Assembly (NCBI RefSeq): GCF_039729195.1
Contig: NZ_CP155796.1
Coordinates: 2,976,001 to 3,040,000 of the forward strand
DNA from: Mycobacterium sp. DL
GTDB lineage: Bacteria; Actinomycetota; Actinomycetes; Mycobacteriales; Mycobacteriaceae
Reading direction: 5' to 3'
DNA length: 64,000 nucleotides
Shown here: positions 42,367-52,748 of the stretch, piece by piece
How positions within the stretch are numbered: the stretch's first letter is position 1
Layout of the letters: every line of letters begins with the position of its first letter
Notes under the pieces: model-generated
Told to the model about the DNA's origin: nothing
Databases searched by the model: none
Seen by the model: the letters and a program-made list of their open reading frames with translations, nothing else
Position numbers and translations under genes: made by a program

Positions 42367-43314
42367 ATGCAGCAAACGCATCAGGTGGCGGTCCTGGTAC
42401 TCGATGGGGCACGCCCGCTGGACGTCGGGATCCCGGCGGAGGTGTTCCATCCGGAGACGGGGTTTCCCTACGAGGTGTCGGCCTGCGGGGTCACCGCCGG
42501 AATGGTGCCGTCGCATGGCGGCTTCGGCTACGCAGTGCCAAGTGGCCTGGACGCGCTGGCCGGCGCGGACACGGTCGTGGTTCCGGGGTACGCGCCGGCG
42601 GGTCGGCCGATACCGGTGGAGGTGTGCGAAGCGCTCCGTGGCGCCGCGTCCCGCGGGGCACGCATCGCGTCGATCTGCTACGGCGCATTCGCTCTCGCGG
42701 ATGCGGGCCTGCTCGACGGTCTGCGGGCGACGACGCACTGGGATGCGGCCGAGAAGCTCGCGGCGCGGCATCCGCAGATCGCGGTCGAGCCGAATGTGCT
42801 CTTCGTCGACGAGGGATCCATCCTGACCTCGGCGGGGGCGGCCGCCGGTCTGGACCTGTGCCTGCACATCGTTCGTCGCGACCTCGGGGTGAGCGCGGCG
42901 AGCGAGATCGCACGAGGACTCGTCACCGCGCCCTACCGGCGCGGGGGTCAGGCGCAGTACCTACCGAAGACCAGCGCGGCAGCCCATGGCGACACCCTGG
43001 CCGCGACGCGCGAATGGGCCCTGACGCGGCTCGACCAGCAGCTCACGATCGCCGGACTGGCCGCACACGCGCAGATGTCGCCCCGCACGTTCCTGCGCCG
43101 CTTCGCCGAAGAGACGGGCAGCACCCCGCTGCAGTGGATCCTCCAGGCGCGGGTCGACACCGCCCGCGAGCTGCTGGAGAGCACCAGGCTGTCGGTCGAG
43201 CGCATCGCGGAACAGGTCGGCCTGGGCACCGGATCGAACCTGCGACTGCATTTCCGCCGGGTTCTGGATGTGTCTCCCTCGGAGTACCGCGCCACCTTCT
43301 CCGGGCGCAGCTGA
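42367..43314 (+). CDS. GlxA-type transcription regulator (DJ-1/PfpI + AraC HTH)
   Basis: 315 residues. N-terminal DJ-1/PfpI-like sensor domain (VAVLVLDGARPLDVGIPAEVF; nucleophile-elbow ASICYGAFALADAGLL). The C-terminal AraC domain has two helix-turn-helices (TIAGLAAHAQMSPRTFLRRF and LSVERIAEQVGLGTGSNLRLHFRR) and the family end SPSEYRATF. Members regulate nearby oxidative or degradative genes. ATG at 42367. It faces the quinone oxidoreductase, which it may control. Confidence 0.93.
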   Translation: MQQTHQVAVLVLDGARPLDVGIPAEVFHPETGFPYEVSACGVTAGMVPSHGGFGYAVPSGLDALAGADTVVVPGYAPAGRPIPVEVCEALRGAASRGARIASICYGAFALADAGLLDGLRATTHWDAAEKLAARHPQIAVEPNVLFVDEGSILTSAGAAAGLDLCLHIVRRDLGVSAASEIARGLVTAPYRRGGQAQYLPKTSAAAHGDTLAATREWALTRLDQQLTIAGLAAHAQMSPRTFLRRFAEETGSTPLQWILQARVDTARELLESTRLSVERIAEQVGLGTGSNLRLHFRRVLDVSPSEYRATFSGRS

Positions 43315-43317
43315 TAC

Positions 43318-44325
43318 CTACGAGACGCGAGAGGGAAGCGTAACGGTGTCGCCGGCCACGTCGATCGCGACCTTGCCGCGCAGTGCATACGACCGCCGGT
43401 TCTCCAGGAGTTCGTGAGCCTCGCCCGTCCGGGCGAGCGGAAGTGTCGCGCCGATGACCGGCTTCACCAGACCGCGCTCGACCAGCGTGGTGAGCGCGTC
43501 CAGCTTGCCTCGGTTCTGTCGTGTGAAGACGAAGTGATAGGCGGCGTTCTTACCCCACGCCTCGATGAGGTTCTGCGGCTGCGCGATGTCGACGATGCTG
43601 ACGACGCGTCCGGAGTCGGCGAGGGTCATCGGGCTTTGGGTGAGCGCGTCGCCGCCGATGGTGTCGAACACGACGTCGACACCATTGCCTGCGGTCAGCT
43701 CGGCCACGGCATCGACGTAGTCCGTCGTGGTGTAGTCGATCGCCGCATCCGCACCGAGCGATCGCACGAACTCATGGTCGGCGGCTTTGGCGGTGGTGAT
43801 CACGCGTGCGCCGATCGCGTTCGCGACCTGGATCGCGATGGTGCCGACACCGCCCGTACCGCCATGGATGAGGATCGTCTCGCCGACGGTGAGCTGAGCT
43901 CGCGTCACCAGGGACTCCCACACCGTTCCGCCGACGAGCGTCAGGCTCGCCGCCTCCAGGTGACCGACGTTGGCCGGCTTGCGACCGACGAGCTCGACGT
44001 CGGCGACGTGCTGCTCGGCATAGGAGCCGGGGCCGCCGAATATCCTTGGCGTGTAGTACACCTCGTCGCCGGCGCGGAATTCGCTGACGTGCGATCCGAC
44101 TTCCTCGATCACACCGGAGATGTCATGCCCGATGATCGCCGGCAGCGGCACAAGATCGGTGTAGTCGCCGCGACGGATCTGATAGTCGAGCGGGTTGACA
44201 GCGGTCGCATGGACACGCACCCGCACCTGACGGGGTCCGACGTACGGAACTGAGACATCCTGCAACTCGAAAGCATCGGCCCCTCCGAAACGGGTGAGCA
44301 CAACGGCCTTCATCACGTCAGTCAT
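43318..44325 (-). CDS. Quinone oxidoreductase / zinc-less MDR-family reductase
   Basis: 335 residues of the medium-chain reductase superfamily: [44 protein letters not shown] fold ([29 protein letters not shown]), and [19 protein letters not shown]. No zinc ligands, as in QOR enzymes that reduce quinones or enones with NADPH. I start at ATG 44325, eight bases after GAGGAA; ATG 44340 is possible. It ends 4 bases from the convergent AraC gene. Confidence 0.9.
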   Translation of the reverse strand: MTDVMKAVVLTRFGGADAFELQDVSVPYVGPRQVRVRVHATAVNPLDYQIRRGDYTDLVPLPAIIGHDISGVIEEVGSHVSEFRAGDEVYYTPRIFGGPGSYAEQHVADVELVGRKPANVGHLEAASLTLVGGTVWESLVTRAQLTVGETILIHGGTGGVGTIAIQVANAIGARVITTAKAADHEFVRSLGADAAIDYTTTDYVDAVAELTAGNGVDVVFDTIGGDALTQSPMTLADSGRVVSIVDIAQPQNLIEAWGKNAAYHFVFTRQNRGKLDALTTLVERGLVKPVIGATLPLARTGEAHELLENRRSYALRGKVAIDVAGDTVTLPSRVS

Positions 44326-44342
44326 AACGGTGTTCCTCATTC

Positions 44343-44396
44343 TGGTTCTGGTGCGCGACGTGGTTCTGGTGCGCGACGTGGTTCTGGGTGCGCGAC
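44343..44396. repeat. 18-bp tandem repeat, three copies
   Basis: TGGTTCTGGTGCGCGACG occurs at 44343, 44361 and, with one inserted G, at 44379. It lies upstream of the quinone oxidoreductase start, so it may be in its 5' leader. It may be repeated binding sites or replication slippage; its position just upstream of the ATG makes expression effects plausible. Confidence 0.85.
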
Positions 44397-44531
44397 ACCC
44401 CCAGCAGGTTCACTCCCAGTGTTGCGCACACGATGCACACACTCCAGTGGCGGCGACGCCAATATCCGCGAGGATAGTGACACGCCTGTCGCGGTGCCCT
44501 ACTCAGCCGACGGCGGTGCGGACGTCGGCGC

Positions 44532-45164
44532 TCAGTCTCTGCGACCCACGGTGATCAGGTCGGAGAGCAGGTACGTCCACGCCGGGCGACGCACCCGGTG
44601 CTGGTCGTCGACGCTGAAGCCGGCGTCGGTGAACAGCACGCGCATCTCCTCCGGAGTGGGGGCGTGCGCGGGATTGAGGCGGTTGGCGGTCAGCCACTGC
44701 AACGGAAGTTGTTGACGGGGGCTCAGCGTCGCCACCGCGGCGAAACCTCCCGGCGCGAGGACCCGGTGGAACTCACGCAGTGCGGCAGGCTGGTTGAAGA
44801 AGTGGAAGGCCGATGTCGACACCACTGCATCGAGGCTGCCGTCGTCGAACGGCAACTGCTCGGCGGGTGCGATCCGCCACTGCACCGTCGCCGACCGCGC
44901 GGCAGCCTGCGCCAGCATGCCCTCGGACAGGTCGATGCCGAAGATCTGATCGGCCTGGGCCTCCCGCGTGATGCGGTCAGCAAGAATGCCTGTGCCACAA
45001 CCGATATCGGCCACCCGACGAGATTCGTGGGCGGTCAGCAGTGCGATCATTTCGTCCTGCGGCGGCCGGTACACCCACTGCTGGACGATTTCTGTGTCGT
45101 ACACCGGCGCGGCGATGCTCCAGAAACGGGTGATCGCCTCGTTGAACTGTCGGCGGATGGCCAA
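44532..45164 (-). CDS. SAM-dependent class I methyltransferase
   Basis: 210 residues with the Rossmann motifs: VADIGCGTGILADRI (SAM glycine loop), FGIDLSEGMLAQA (acidic residue), IAPAEQLPFDDGSLDAVVST and FHRVLAPGGFAAV. It belongs to the UbiE/Methyltransf_11 type. TTG start at 45164, only seven bases after the DUF5078 gene, so it appears to be the last member of the mmpS-mmpL operon and could methylate the exported lipid or a precursor. Substrate unknown. Confidence 0.85.
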   Translation of the reverse strand: MAIRRQFNEAITRFWSIAAPVYDTEIVQQWVYRPPQDEMIALLTAHESRRVADIGCGTGILADRITREAQADQIFGIDLSEGMLAQAAARSATVQWRIAPAEQLPFDDGSLDAVVSTSAFHFFNQPAALREFHRVLAPGGFAAVATLSPRQQLPLQWLTANRLNPAHAPTPEEMRVLFTDAGFSVDDQHRVRRPAWTYLLSDLITVGRRD

Positions 45165-45170
45165 GGACGG

Positions 45171-45623
45171 CTACCAGACCCAGACCGACATGTCGTCGGG
45201 CGGGTACTGGTTGCAGATGTCGGTGGTGCGGGCCGCCACACCCTTGTTGTTGAAGAACAGCTTCGCCCAGTTCGGCCAGTTCCACGCCAACTGCTCGTAG
45301 AACGCGTTGGTCGCCGTTTCCTCCGAGTATGCGCGGCGGCCGGCGTAGTCCATCGAGTAGAACCAGTGGATCCGGTCCTGCACCGCCCGGTGAACCTCGG
45401 GCGACTTGTTGTTGTAGTCGATCATGTAGCGCTCGTAGTAGACGGGCTCGACATCCCTTGCTGCCGCCATGATCTGCTCGGCGGTACAGGTCGTCTTCAA
45501 CATCCGATTGGGAATCGGGTAGTCGTCGGTCGCGTCGGCGGAGGCCACCGCGGGAAGCGCCATCGTGATCGCACCCAAGACCGCGACCGCGGCACTCGCT
45601 TTACGCACCATTGCCGAAATCAT
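45171..45623 (-). CDS. Secreted DUF5078-family protein
   Basis: 150 residues. Signal peptide MISAMVRKASAAVAVLGAITMALPAVASA; mature part with YPIPNRMLKTTCTAEQIMAAARD and PVYYERYMIDYNNKSPEVHR, which is the DUF5078 pattern found with mmpL genes in mycobacteria. I start at ATG 45623, with GAGGAG upstream; ATG 45641 overlapping the DUF732 stop (ATGA) is the alternative. Function unknown; exported. Confidence 0.8.
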   Translation of the reverse strand: MISAMVRKASAAVAVLGAITMALPAVASADATDDYPIPNRMLKTTCTAEQIMAAARDVEPVYYERYMIDYNNKSPEVHRAVQDRIHWFYSMDYAGRRAYSEETATNAFYEQLAWNWPNWAKLFFNNKGVAARTTDICNQYPPDDMSVWVW

Positions 45624-45637
45624 CTCGCTCCTCGTGC

Positions 45638-45964
45638 TCATTGTCGCGCCACGTCCAGCAGCGGCAGTTTGTCGGGGCAGTACGTCCGCAGTCCCGCGGC
45701 CAGGAACTGCCACGCCTGTTCGGTGGTACTGCCCTTCTGCAGGTTGGTGTGCACAAAATCAGCCGAGTCGAAGGCATTGTGGTCGACGCCTCGGGTCAGG
45801 CGCTTGCACGTGATCTTGCCGATCCAGGCGTTGTAGTCCTTCTGGCCGTAGATGCCGTAGGTGTGCAACTCCTCGGCGAACGCCGTGTCGGGGTCGGCCG
45901 CGGCCGGGGCCGCGAGCGCCAATCCCATCGCCAGTGCGGCGACTCCTACCAGTGCCCGTTTCAT
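45638..45964 (-). CDS. Secreted DUF732-family protein
   Basis: 108 residues: signal peptide ending APAAADP, then [25 protein letters not shown] and [13 protein letters not shown], with the two conserved Cys of the DUF732 family. Overlaps the mmpL stop by four bases. DUF732 proteins are small exported mycobacterial proteins of unknown function; the operon suggests help with MmpL transport in the periplasm. Confidence 0.88.
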   Translation of the reverse strand: MKRALVGVAALAMGLALAAPAAADPDTAFAEELHTYGIYGQKDYNAWIGKITCKRLTRGVDHNAFDSADFVHTNLQKGSTTEQAWQFLAAGLRTYCPDKLPLLDVARQ

Positions 45965-48867
45965 GGACGCACTCCTTCGGACGGTTCTTCTTGCAGCCGG
46001 TCAGGTTTCGGCCACGGTGAGGGGACGGGTCGGGTGCGCACGCGTTGCGGCCACCAGAACCACGGTCCCATCAGCGCGGCGATGGCCGGGGTCATGAACG
46101 CACGGATCACGAGCGTGTCGAACAACAGACCCAGGCCGATCGTCGTACCGACCTGTGCGATCACGGTCAGCTCGCTGACCGCCATCGACATCATGGTAAA
46201 GGCGAAGACCAGCCCGGCGGCGGTTACCACCGTGCCGCTGCCGCCCATCGCGCGGATGATGCCGGTGCCGACCCCGGCATGGATCTCCTCTTTGAGCCGG
46301 GAGACCAGCAGCAGGTTGTAGTCGGCGCCCACACCCAGCAGGATGATCACCGCCATCGCGAACACCATCCAGTGCAGTTCGATGCCGAGGATGTGCTGCC
46401 AGATCAGAATCGACAGACCGAACGAGGCACCGAGCGAGATCACCACCGTGCCGACGATGACTGCGGCGGCGACCACTGCGCGGGTGATGATCAGCATGAT
46501 GATGAAGATCAGGCACAGCGCCGAGATGCCGGCGATCAACAGGTCCCAGTTGTTGCCGTCCTGCATGTCTTTGAAGGTGGCTGCCGTTCCGCCGAGGTAG
46601 ACCTTGGACCCCTCCAGCGGAGTGCCCTTGATGGCCTCCTTCGCAGCGGTCTTGATCGCGTCGATCTTCTCGATGCCCTCAGGGGTGAGTGGGTCGCCCT
46701 CATGGGCGATGATGAATCGCACCGCATGGCCGTCGGGGGAGAGGAACTGTTCCAGGCCGCGTTGGAAGTCCTTGTTCTCGAAGATCTCCGGCGGCAGGTA
46801 GAACGAGTCGTCGTTCATCGAGTCGTCGAAGGCCTCGCCCATTGCGTCCGAGTCCTCGGACATCGCGGCCATCTGATCCTGCTGACCCTTCTGGCTCTGG
46901 TACATGGTCAGCATCATCGTGCGCATGGTCTTCATCGTCGTGATCATCTCGGGCATCAGCGCGACCATCTGGGGCATCAGCGTGTCCAACCGCTGCATGT
47001 CCGGCAGGATCGCCTTGATGTCGTCGGTCATCACGTTGATGCCGTCGAGGGTGTCGAACACCGATCGCATCGCCCAGCAGACCGGGATGTTGTAGCACTT
47101 GGGTTCCCAGTAGAAGTAGTTGCGGATCGGCCGGAAGAAGTCATCGAAGTTCGCGATGTTGTCGCGGAGTTCTTCGATGTCGACGACCATGTTCTCCATC
47201 TGAGCCACCATGCTGGAGGTGATCTCCGACATCTGGGCGGTCAGACTCGACATCTTCTCCATCGTGGTGATGGTGTTGGCCATCTCGTCAGCCTGAACGA
47301 GCATGTCGGCCATCCGGTCCTGCATGTACTTCTCGTTGAGCCGCTGGGTGGTGCCCTGCATGCTCATCTGGAACGGGATCGACGTGTGCTTGATGGGTTT
47401 CCCGTCGGGCCGGGTGATGGCCTGCACCCGGGCGATGCCCTCGACCCGGAAGAGCGCCTTGGCGATTTTGTCGATCACCAGGAAGTCCGCCGAGTTGCGC
47501 ATGTCGTGGTCGCTCTCGACCATCAGAAGTTCCGGGTTCATCCGCGCCTGCGAGAAGTGCCGGTCCGCGGCCGCATACCCCTCATTGGCGGGCAGATCGG
47601 TCGGCAGGTAATTGCGGTCGTTGTAGTTGGTCTGATAGCCGGGCAGGGCGAGCAAACCGATCAGTGACAGCGCGATGGTCGCGACGAGGATGGGGCCGGG
47701 CCAGCGCACCACCGCGGCACCGATCTTGCGCCAGCCCCGAACCCGCATCGTCCGCTTGGGCTCCAGGATCTTGCCGAACCGGGTGACGAAGCTGATCATC
47801 GCGGCCATCAGGACGACGCCGGCCAACACCACGACGAACATGCCGATGGCCAGCGGCACACCCATGGTCTGGAAATACGGCAGCCGGGTGAAGCTCAGGC
47901 AGAACGTCGCGCCGGCGATCGTCAACCCCGAGCCGAGCACCACGTGCGCCGTGGTCTCGAACATCGTGTAGAACGCCGTCTCCTTGTCCTCACCTGCAGC
48001 ACGCGCTTCCTGATATCGACCGGTCAGGAAGATGGCGTAGTCCGTCGCCGCGGCTATCGCGAGAGTCACCAGCAGGTTCGTCGCGAACGTCGACAGCCCG
48101 ATGATCTCGTGATAGCCGAGGAATGCCACCACTCCGCGCGCGGTGGTCAGCGACAGCACGACCATCACCAGCGTGATGAGCACCGTGACGAGCGACCGGT
48201 AGACGAGCAGCAGCATGATGATGATGACGATGAAGGTCGTCGCTTCGATCGTCCGCATGCTGCGGTCGCCGGCGATGTGCTGGTCGGCGGCCAGCGCCGC
48301 GGGCCCGGTGACATACGCCTTCACCCCGGGTGGCGGTTCCAGGCTGCCGACGATGCTCTGCACTGATTCCACCGACTCGTTGGCCAGCGCCTCGCCCTGG
48401 TTACCGGCCAGCTTGACCTGGACGTAGGCGGCCTTGCCGTCGGTGCTCTGCGAGCCCGACGCAGTCAGGGGGTCGCTCCAGAAGTCCTGCACCGACTGGA
48501 CGTGGGCGGTGTCGGCCTCGAGTCGGTCGACCATGTCGTCGTACCAGGCGTGCGCCTCGTCGCCGAGAGGTTCTTCGCCCTCGAACACGACCATCACGGA
48601 GCTGTCCGAGTCGCCTTCCTCGAAAAGCTCACCGACCTTCTTCATCGAGATCATCGACGGCGCATCGTCGGGACTCATCGAGACGGCCTGCATCTGCCCG
48701 ACGGTCTCCAGTTGCGGCACAACGAGGTTGAGCACAACGACGAGTGCGACCCAGCCGAGGATGATGGGGACCGCAAAGGTGCGGATCATTCGCGGGATGA
48801 ATGGGCGGTGCGGTTTCCGCGCCGGGGGGAAGGCGTCTGTGGGGGCGTCGCTGACCGGTGTGCTCAT
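45961..48867 (-). CDS. MmpL-family RND lipid transporter
   Basis: 968 residues with two blocks of six membrane helices, an early soluble loop (about 60-200) and a long middle loop (about 420-750). The first block has [21 protein letters not shown] and the second [22 protein letters not shown], where GADYN/TDYAIF Asp-Tyr pairs are the proton-relay residues of MmpL proteins. It works with MmpS (the next gene) to export glycolipids or siderophores. Size and MmpS pairing place it near MmpL4/MmpL5-type transporters; which cargo is not decided by sequence alone. Confidence 0.95.
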   Translation of the reverse strand: MSTPVSDAPTDAFPPARKPHRPFIPRMIRTFAVPIILGWVALVVVLNLVVPQLETVGQMQAVSMSPDDAPSMISMKKVGELFEEGDSDSSVMVVFEGEEPLGDEAHAWYDDMVDRLEADTAHVQSVQDFWSDPLTASGSQSTDGKAAYVQVKLAGNQGEALANESVESVQSIVGSLEPPPGVKAYVTGPAALAADQHIAGDRSMRTIEATTFIVIIIMLLLVYRSLVTVLITLVMVVLSLTTARGVVAFLGYHEIIGLSTFATNLLVTLAIAAATDYAIFLTGRYQEARAAGEDKETAFYTMFETTAHVVLGSGLTIAGATFCLSFTRLPYFQTMGVPLAIGMFVVVLAGVVLMAAMISFVTRFGKILEPKRTMRVRGWRKIGAAVVRWPGPILVATIALSLIGLLALPGYQTNYNDRNYLPTDLPANEGYAAADRHFSQARMNPELLMVESDHDMRNSADFLVIDKIAKALFRVEGIARVQAITRPDGKPIKHTSIPFQMSMQGTTQRLNEKYMQDRMADMLVQADEMANTITTMEKMSSLTAQMSEITSSMVAQMENMVVDIEELRDNIANFDDFFRPIRNYFYWEPKCYNIPVCWAMRSVFDTLDGINVMTDDIKAILPDMQRLDTLMPQMVALMPEMITTMKTMRTMMLTMYQSQKGQQDQMAAMSEDSDAMGEAFDDSMNDDSFYLPPEIFENKDFQRGLEQFLSPDGHAVRFIIAHEGDPLTPEGIEKIDAIKTAAKEAIKGTPLEGSKVYLGGTAATFKDMQDGNNWDLLIAGISALCLIFIIMLIITRAVVAAAVIVGTVVISLGASFGLSILIWQHILGIELHWMVFAMAVIILLGVGADYNLLLVSRLKEEIHAGVGTGIIRAMGGSGTVVTAAGLVFAFTMMSMAVSELTVIAQVGTTIGLGLLFDTLVIRAFMTPAIAALMGPWFWWPQRVRTRPVPSPWPKPDRLQEEPSEGVRP

Positions 48868-49292
48868 GCGGACTTCACAAAACAGAAGGTCTGGGCGTTC
48901 AAGCCGTCGGTGGTTCTCTCGTCCTTCAGTTCGTCGTCGACGAAGATCCGGCAGGTGATGGTTCCGCCGTCACCTTGCGCGACGATGTTCGGGGCGGCCG
49001 ACGGTTCGGTGGTGCTCAGCAGCAGCGACCACGGCAACGCCGCACCGTCGACGCGCTGGGGCTTGGCGTCCAGGTCGAGGTAGTTGATGTCGGCGTAGGA
49101 CCCACTGCCGGAGATCTCGTAGCGGACCTCCTTCGGGTCGTACGGTTCAGGCAGGTCGGCGAAATTGCGCGGCGTCTCGATGATGCCCTCGGAACCGAAG
49201 AACGTCCGGATCCGCGACACCGTCATCCCCGCCACCACCACCACGAATACGATGAGCAGCGGCAGCCACACCTTTTTGGCGAGCCCGATCAC
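48864..49292 (-). CDS. MmpS-family accessory protein
   Basis: 142 residues: one N-terminal membrane helix ([21 protein letters not shown]) and the extracytoplasmic domain with [25 protein letters not shown] and [22 protein letters not shown] and Cys. This is the MmpS fold that assists the adjacent MmpL. GTG start. It overlaps mmpL by four bases and starts the operon. The promoter is shared with the divergent P450. Confidence 0.95.
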   Translation of the reverse strand: MIGLAKKVWLPLLIVFVVVVAGMTVSRIRTFFGSEGIIETPRNFADLPEPYDPKEVRYEISGSGSYADINYLDLDAKPQRVDGAALPWSLLLSTTEPSAAPNIVAQGDGGTITCRIFVDDELKDERTTDGLNAQTFCFVKSA

Positions 49293-49362
49293 GAGTGTCG
49301 CCCCCGACTCTTGTCGACCAATGTCGAACCTCTGGTTCCGTATCGATGTACTGCCGAATCGT

Positions 49363-49381
49363 AACTTAGCCCGTATAAGTT
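49363..49381. promoter_or_regulatory. Palindrome upstream of mmpS (candidate operator)
   Basis: AACTTA-GCCCGTA-TAAGTT, arms of six bases around a 7-base centre, in the 292-base divergent region between mmpS and a P450. TetR/MarR repressors bind such sites upstream of several mmpSL operons. No repressor gene is adjacent. I did not find an IdeR box here. Confidence 0.5.
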
Positions 49382-49584
49382 CTCACTCAGTCCACAGATT
49401 AGCCAAGTAACTGTGTCGCTGCTAACTCCTTTGTCGCCAGTGCGGGCCAGGTCACTGTCGGGCTCCCGGAGGGCCTTCCCTTGACCGTCGATCGAGCCCG
49501 CTGCTAGACATGGCACCAGGTGAATGCTGAGCGACCGCCCAACACAGTGCCGGCGGCGCTCGCCGCCGGCGAGGAGCGGACACG

Positions 49585-50769
49585 GTGTCGGTGTACTACG
49601 ACCCCTACGACGTGACGATCACCGCAGATCCGTATCCCACGTACGCGCGACTTCGCGACGAAGCGCCGCTGTACTACAACGACCGGTACGGCTTCTGGGC
49701 ACTGTCGCGGCACGCGGACGTCGAGAATGCGCTGTCGAACTGGGAAGTGTTCTCCAACAGCCGCAGCGACATCTTGGAACTGGTCACCTCGGACTTCGAC
49801 ATGCCCCGCGGCGTGATGATGTTCACCGATCCCCCCGTCCACACGATGTTGCGCGGGCTGATGTCGCGGGTGTTCACACCCAGGCGGATGGCCGAGATCG
49901 AAGACCAGATCCGGCGGTACTGCGTCAACTGTCTGGATCCGCTGGTGGGCTCGGACGGATTCGACATCATCGGCGAGTTGGCCTCGATGATGCCGATGCG
50001 GGTCATCGGCATGCTGCTGGGCATCCCGGAGTCAGAACAGGTGTCGGTACGCGATGCCAACGATGCCAACCTGCGGACCAGGCCGGGCGCTCCGATGAAG
50101 GTGATGAACCCCGACAAGATCGCCGACGGCAGCATCTATGCCGACTATGTCGACTGGCGATCGGCCAACCCGTCCGACGATCTGATGACTGCGCTGCTCA
50201 ACGTCGAGTTCGAGGACGAACACGGTGTTGTGCGCAAGCTGACCCGCAAAGAGGTGCTGCACTACACCCAGGTGGTCGCGGGAGCGGGAAACGAGACCAC
50301 CGGCCGACTGATCGGATGGCTCGCGAAAGTGCTGGCCGAACATCCGGACCAGCGCCGCGAGATCGTCGAGGACCGGTCGCTACTGCTGCGGGCCGTCGAC
50401 GAGACGCTGCGGTTCGAACCCACCGGGCCGCACGTGGCCCGATACATGGCCGGCGACTTCGACTGCCACGGGACGACCGTCCCGGCCGGCGCGCCGATGC
50501 TGCTGTTGTTCGGCGCGGCCAACCGAGACGAGCGCCGCTACGAGCGACCCGACACGTTCGACATCCACCGCGACAACATCAGCCACCTCACCTTCGGCAA
50601 GGGCGTGCACTACTGCCTGGGTGCGAATCTGGCACGCCTCGAGGGTCGGGTGGCCCTCGACGAACTGCTCACCCGCTGGCCGGAGTGGGACATCGAGCGC
50701 GACACCGCACGGTTGGCGCCGACGTCGACGGTTCGCGGCTGGGAGTATCTGCGGGTCCTGGTCGGCTGA
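49585..50769 (+). CDS. Cytochrome P450 (second)
   Basis: 394 residues. I-helix GAGNETT (233-239), ExxR Glu273-Arg276, and heme loop FGKGVHYCLG with thiolate Cys344. The Asn-Glu in place of Asp-Thr before Thr (GNETT) is a common bacterial variant. GTG start at 49585 after GGAGCGGA; the frame open from 49524 in another phase is not real. It is divergent from mmpS; no ferredoxin gene is adjacent, so it must borrow partners, e.g. those at 21 kb. Confidence 0.93.
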   Translation: MSVYYDPYDVTITADPYPTYARLRDEAPLYYNDRYGFWALSRHADVENALSNWEVFSNSRSDILELVTSDFDMPRGVMMFTDPPVHTMLRGLMSRVFTPRRMAEIEDQIRRYCVNCLDPLVGSDGFDIIGELASMMPMRVIGMLLGIPESEQVSVRDANDANLRTRPGAPMKVMNPDKIADGSIYADYVDWRSANPSDDLMTALLNVEFEDEHGVVRKLTRKEVLHYTQVVAGAGNETTGRLIGWLAKVLAEHPDQRREIVEDRSLLLRAVDETLRFEPTGPHVARYMAGDFDCHGTTVPAGAPMLLLFGAANRDERRYERPDTFDIHRDNISHLTFGKGVHYCLGANLARLEGRVALDELLTRWPEWDIERDTARLAPTSTVRGWEYLRVLVG

Positions 50770-50776
50770 CCCTGGT

Positions 50777-51184
50777 CTAGGACCCGGTGCCCTCGGTCGC
50801 CTCCGGCGCATCGAGCACGCTGACCGCCATCCCGTAGGGCAGGAACCGGACCCGTCGGGCGGGGTCGGTGTTGGTCTTGTTCGCCCGCAGCGCATCCAGT
50901 TCGGTGGGAAACACCTGATCGATCTGGGCGCCGCCGCCCTCGTCGACCGTGTAGATGGCCCACACGCCGTCGCCGGTCTCCCCGGTGGTCTCGGGCTGGG
51001 TGCGGGGCCGGGTGCCGCGGGTGAACTCGTCGAACAGCATCGACCAGCCCGCGCGCTCGCCCGAGGAGTTCACGAACCTACCGACCCCGTCCAGCGCATC
51101 ACGCAGTCCCTCGCCCGCCTCGCGGACGACGCGGTCCAGATCCTCGGGGTCGAAGCCGAACGGTCGCCCGGAAGAATTGCTCAT
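50777..51184 (-). CDS. Conserved hypothetical actinobacterial protein
   Basis: 135 residues, charged and without signal or membrane segment. It has a helical N-terminus (DPEDLDRVVREAGEGLRDAL) and a strand-rich middle (GDGVWAIYTVDEGGGAQIDQVFPTELDALRAN). I recognise no named domain, although similar proteins seem usual in mycobacteria. It converges with the P450, with seven bases between. Start at ATG 51184 with GAGGAGG-type sequence upstream. Confidence 0.65.
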   Translation of the reverse strand: MSNSSGRPFGFDPEDLDRVVREAGEGLRDALDGVGRFVNSSGERAGWSMLFDEFTRGTRPRTQPETTGETGDGVWAIYTVDEGGGAQIDQVFPTELDALRANKTNTDPARRVRFLPYGMAVSVLDAPEATEGTGS

Positions 51185-51290
51185 GGTGGTACCTCCTCAG
51201 GCCGTGCCCGCAGCACGGCGGATACCCACCAGTGTGCCTGCGTCGCCAGAACTAGTCGACTGTCGCCAGCCCGAGGTGGTAGGCATCCAT

Positions 51291-52088
51291 ATGCCCACGA
51301 CACGAGCGGACCTGTTGGCCACGGCGCACCGGTCGCTGGCCGCGGCCGGATCGCATGACCGGGACGGCTGGATCGGCTTGTTCACCACTGACGGTCGAGT
51401 CGAGGATCCGGTGGGTTCCCAGCCACACCGGGGGCACGTGGCCCTCGGTCGCTTCTACGACACCTTCATCGGGCCGCGTTCCATCACCCACCGCCCGGAC
51501 GTCGACATCGTCGTGGGCAACACCGTGATCCGCGACGTCGAACTCGAGATCGTGATGGCCTCGACGCTGACGATGCAGGTACCCACCTACATCCGCTACG
51601 ACCTGCGGACCGATCGTGACGAGCTGAGAGTCGCCGGACTGTCCGCGTACTGGGAGCTGCCGACGATGATCGGACAGTTCGCGCGCGGCGGCATCGGTGC
51701 GGTGCCTGCCGGAATCGCGCTCGGCAGAAGCATGTTCGCCAACCAGGGACTGTCCGGCAGCCTCGGATTTCTCAGCGGATTCCGGGGCGTCGGCTCCGGG
51801 GCCAAGGGGCTGTTCTCGCGTTTCCTGGACCAGGCGTGCAGCGGCGACGAGATCGGTGTCCATCGACTGGCGGCCGACATCCCCATCACCCTGGGCGAGG
51901 ACGAGGCACTGACCACATCGGACCTGGTCAAAAATCTCTCCGGCGGTGCGTGGGACAAGCTCATCCAGTCAGGACGTTCGGTTGCGGCCCGCGTCGACCG
52001 CGACGGCGCTCGCAGCGTGGTCATCGCCGACTTCGCCGCCGAGCGCGTCGCGATGTCCCGGGTCCGGGTGTTCGGCGAAATCGCCTGA
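51291..52088 (+). CDS. SnoaL/ketosteroid-isomerase-like protein
   Basis: 265 residues. The first 130 fit the SnoaL/NTF2 fold (RADLLATAHRSLAAAGSHDRDGWIGLF, VEDPVGSQPHRGHVALGRFY, RPDVDIVVGNTVIRDVE). The C-terminal part (FSRFLDQACSGDEIGVHRLA, DEALTTSDLVKNLSGGAWDKL) is an extra helical segment of unknown role. GAGGTGG lies upstream of the ATG at 51291; the frame is open to 50955 but homology begins here. Substrate unknown. Confidence 0.75.
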   Translation: MPTTRADLLATAHRSLAAAGSHDRDGWIGLFTTDGRVEDPVGSQPHRGHVALGRFYDTFIGPRSITHRPDVDIVVGNTVIRDVELEIVMASTLTMQVPTYIRYDLRTDRDELRVAGLSAYWELPTMIGQFARGGIGAVPAGIALGRSMFANQGLSGSLGFLSGFRGVGSGAKGLFSRFLDQACSGDEIGVHRLAADIPITLGEDEALTTSDLVKNLSGGAWDKLIQSGRSVAARVDRDGARSVVIADFAAERVAMSRVRVFGEIA

Positions 52089-52187
52089 GGATGCCAGGTC
52101 AACCGTGGTGGCGCGGCGGCGACGTCGCTGCCCGATTCGGCCGCGTTGCACCGATCGGCAGCGCGGGCGTGAGAACGTAGCACCACC

Positions 52188-52748
52188 ATGGAAGCTGCTG
52201 ATTACATCACCTACGAGGAATTCGGACGTCGATTCTTTGAGATCGCCGTCACCGAGGACCGGGTGGGCGGTGCGATCGCCGCGATCGCCGGCGACGCGTT
52301 CGAGATGGGCCCCATCGCCCAGGGGCCGGGCAAGATCGCCAAGGTCACGGCCAGGGTTCAAATACTCGAACCCAGGGTCAGCCGCCAGGTCGGCGAGTCG
52401 ATCACCTTCGCCATCCGCATCCCGCTGGAGATCGACATGGTGGTCGATCTGCGGATCGACAAACCCAGATTCATGGTGTTCGGCGAGATCTCGCTGCGCG
52501 CCACCGCCCGGGCCGCCGAACCGCTGCTGCTGATCCTCGACGTCGAGAAGCCGCGTGCCGCCGACATCGCCATCCACGTGACCTCGAAGTCGCTGCGCGG
52601 CGAGGTGGTTCGCATCGTGGGCGGCGTGGACGCCGAGATCAGGCGGTTCATCGCCGCACACGTGGCCGGCGAGATCGACAGCCCGGAATCCGTGAAGGCC
52701 AAGATCATCGACGTCGCCGAGCAGATCGGCTCGGCCTGGGACATCTAG
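52188..52748 (+). CDS. Conserved mycobacterial protein of unknown function
   Basis: 186 residues, no signal peptide. Mostly alternating strands (GKIAKVTARVQILEP, VGESITFAIRIPLEIDMVVDLRI, FMVFGEISLRATARA) followed by C-terminal helices. It could be a beta-rich lipid- or ligand-binding domain, but I recognise no named family. Start ATG 52188. Converges with the SGNH hydrolase with a 4-base overlap at the stop codons. Confidence 0.6.
   Translation: MEAADYITYEEFGRRFFEIAVTEDRVGGAIAAIAGDAFEMGPIAQGPGKIAKVTARVQILEPRVSRQVGESITFAIRIPLEIDMVVDLRIDKPRFMVFGEISLRATARAAEPLLLILDVEKPRAADIAIHVTSKSLRGEVVRIVGGVDAEIRRFIAAHVAGEIDSPESVKAKIIDVAEQIGSAWDI

Noticed and set aside
49293..49584. IdeR box for the mmpS operon
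   Set aside because: I searched because mmpS4/L4 in tuberculosis is iron-regulated, but no stretch resembles the consensus; only the AACTTA palindrome was found.
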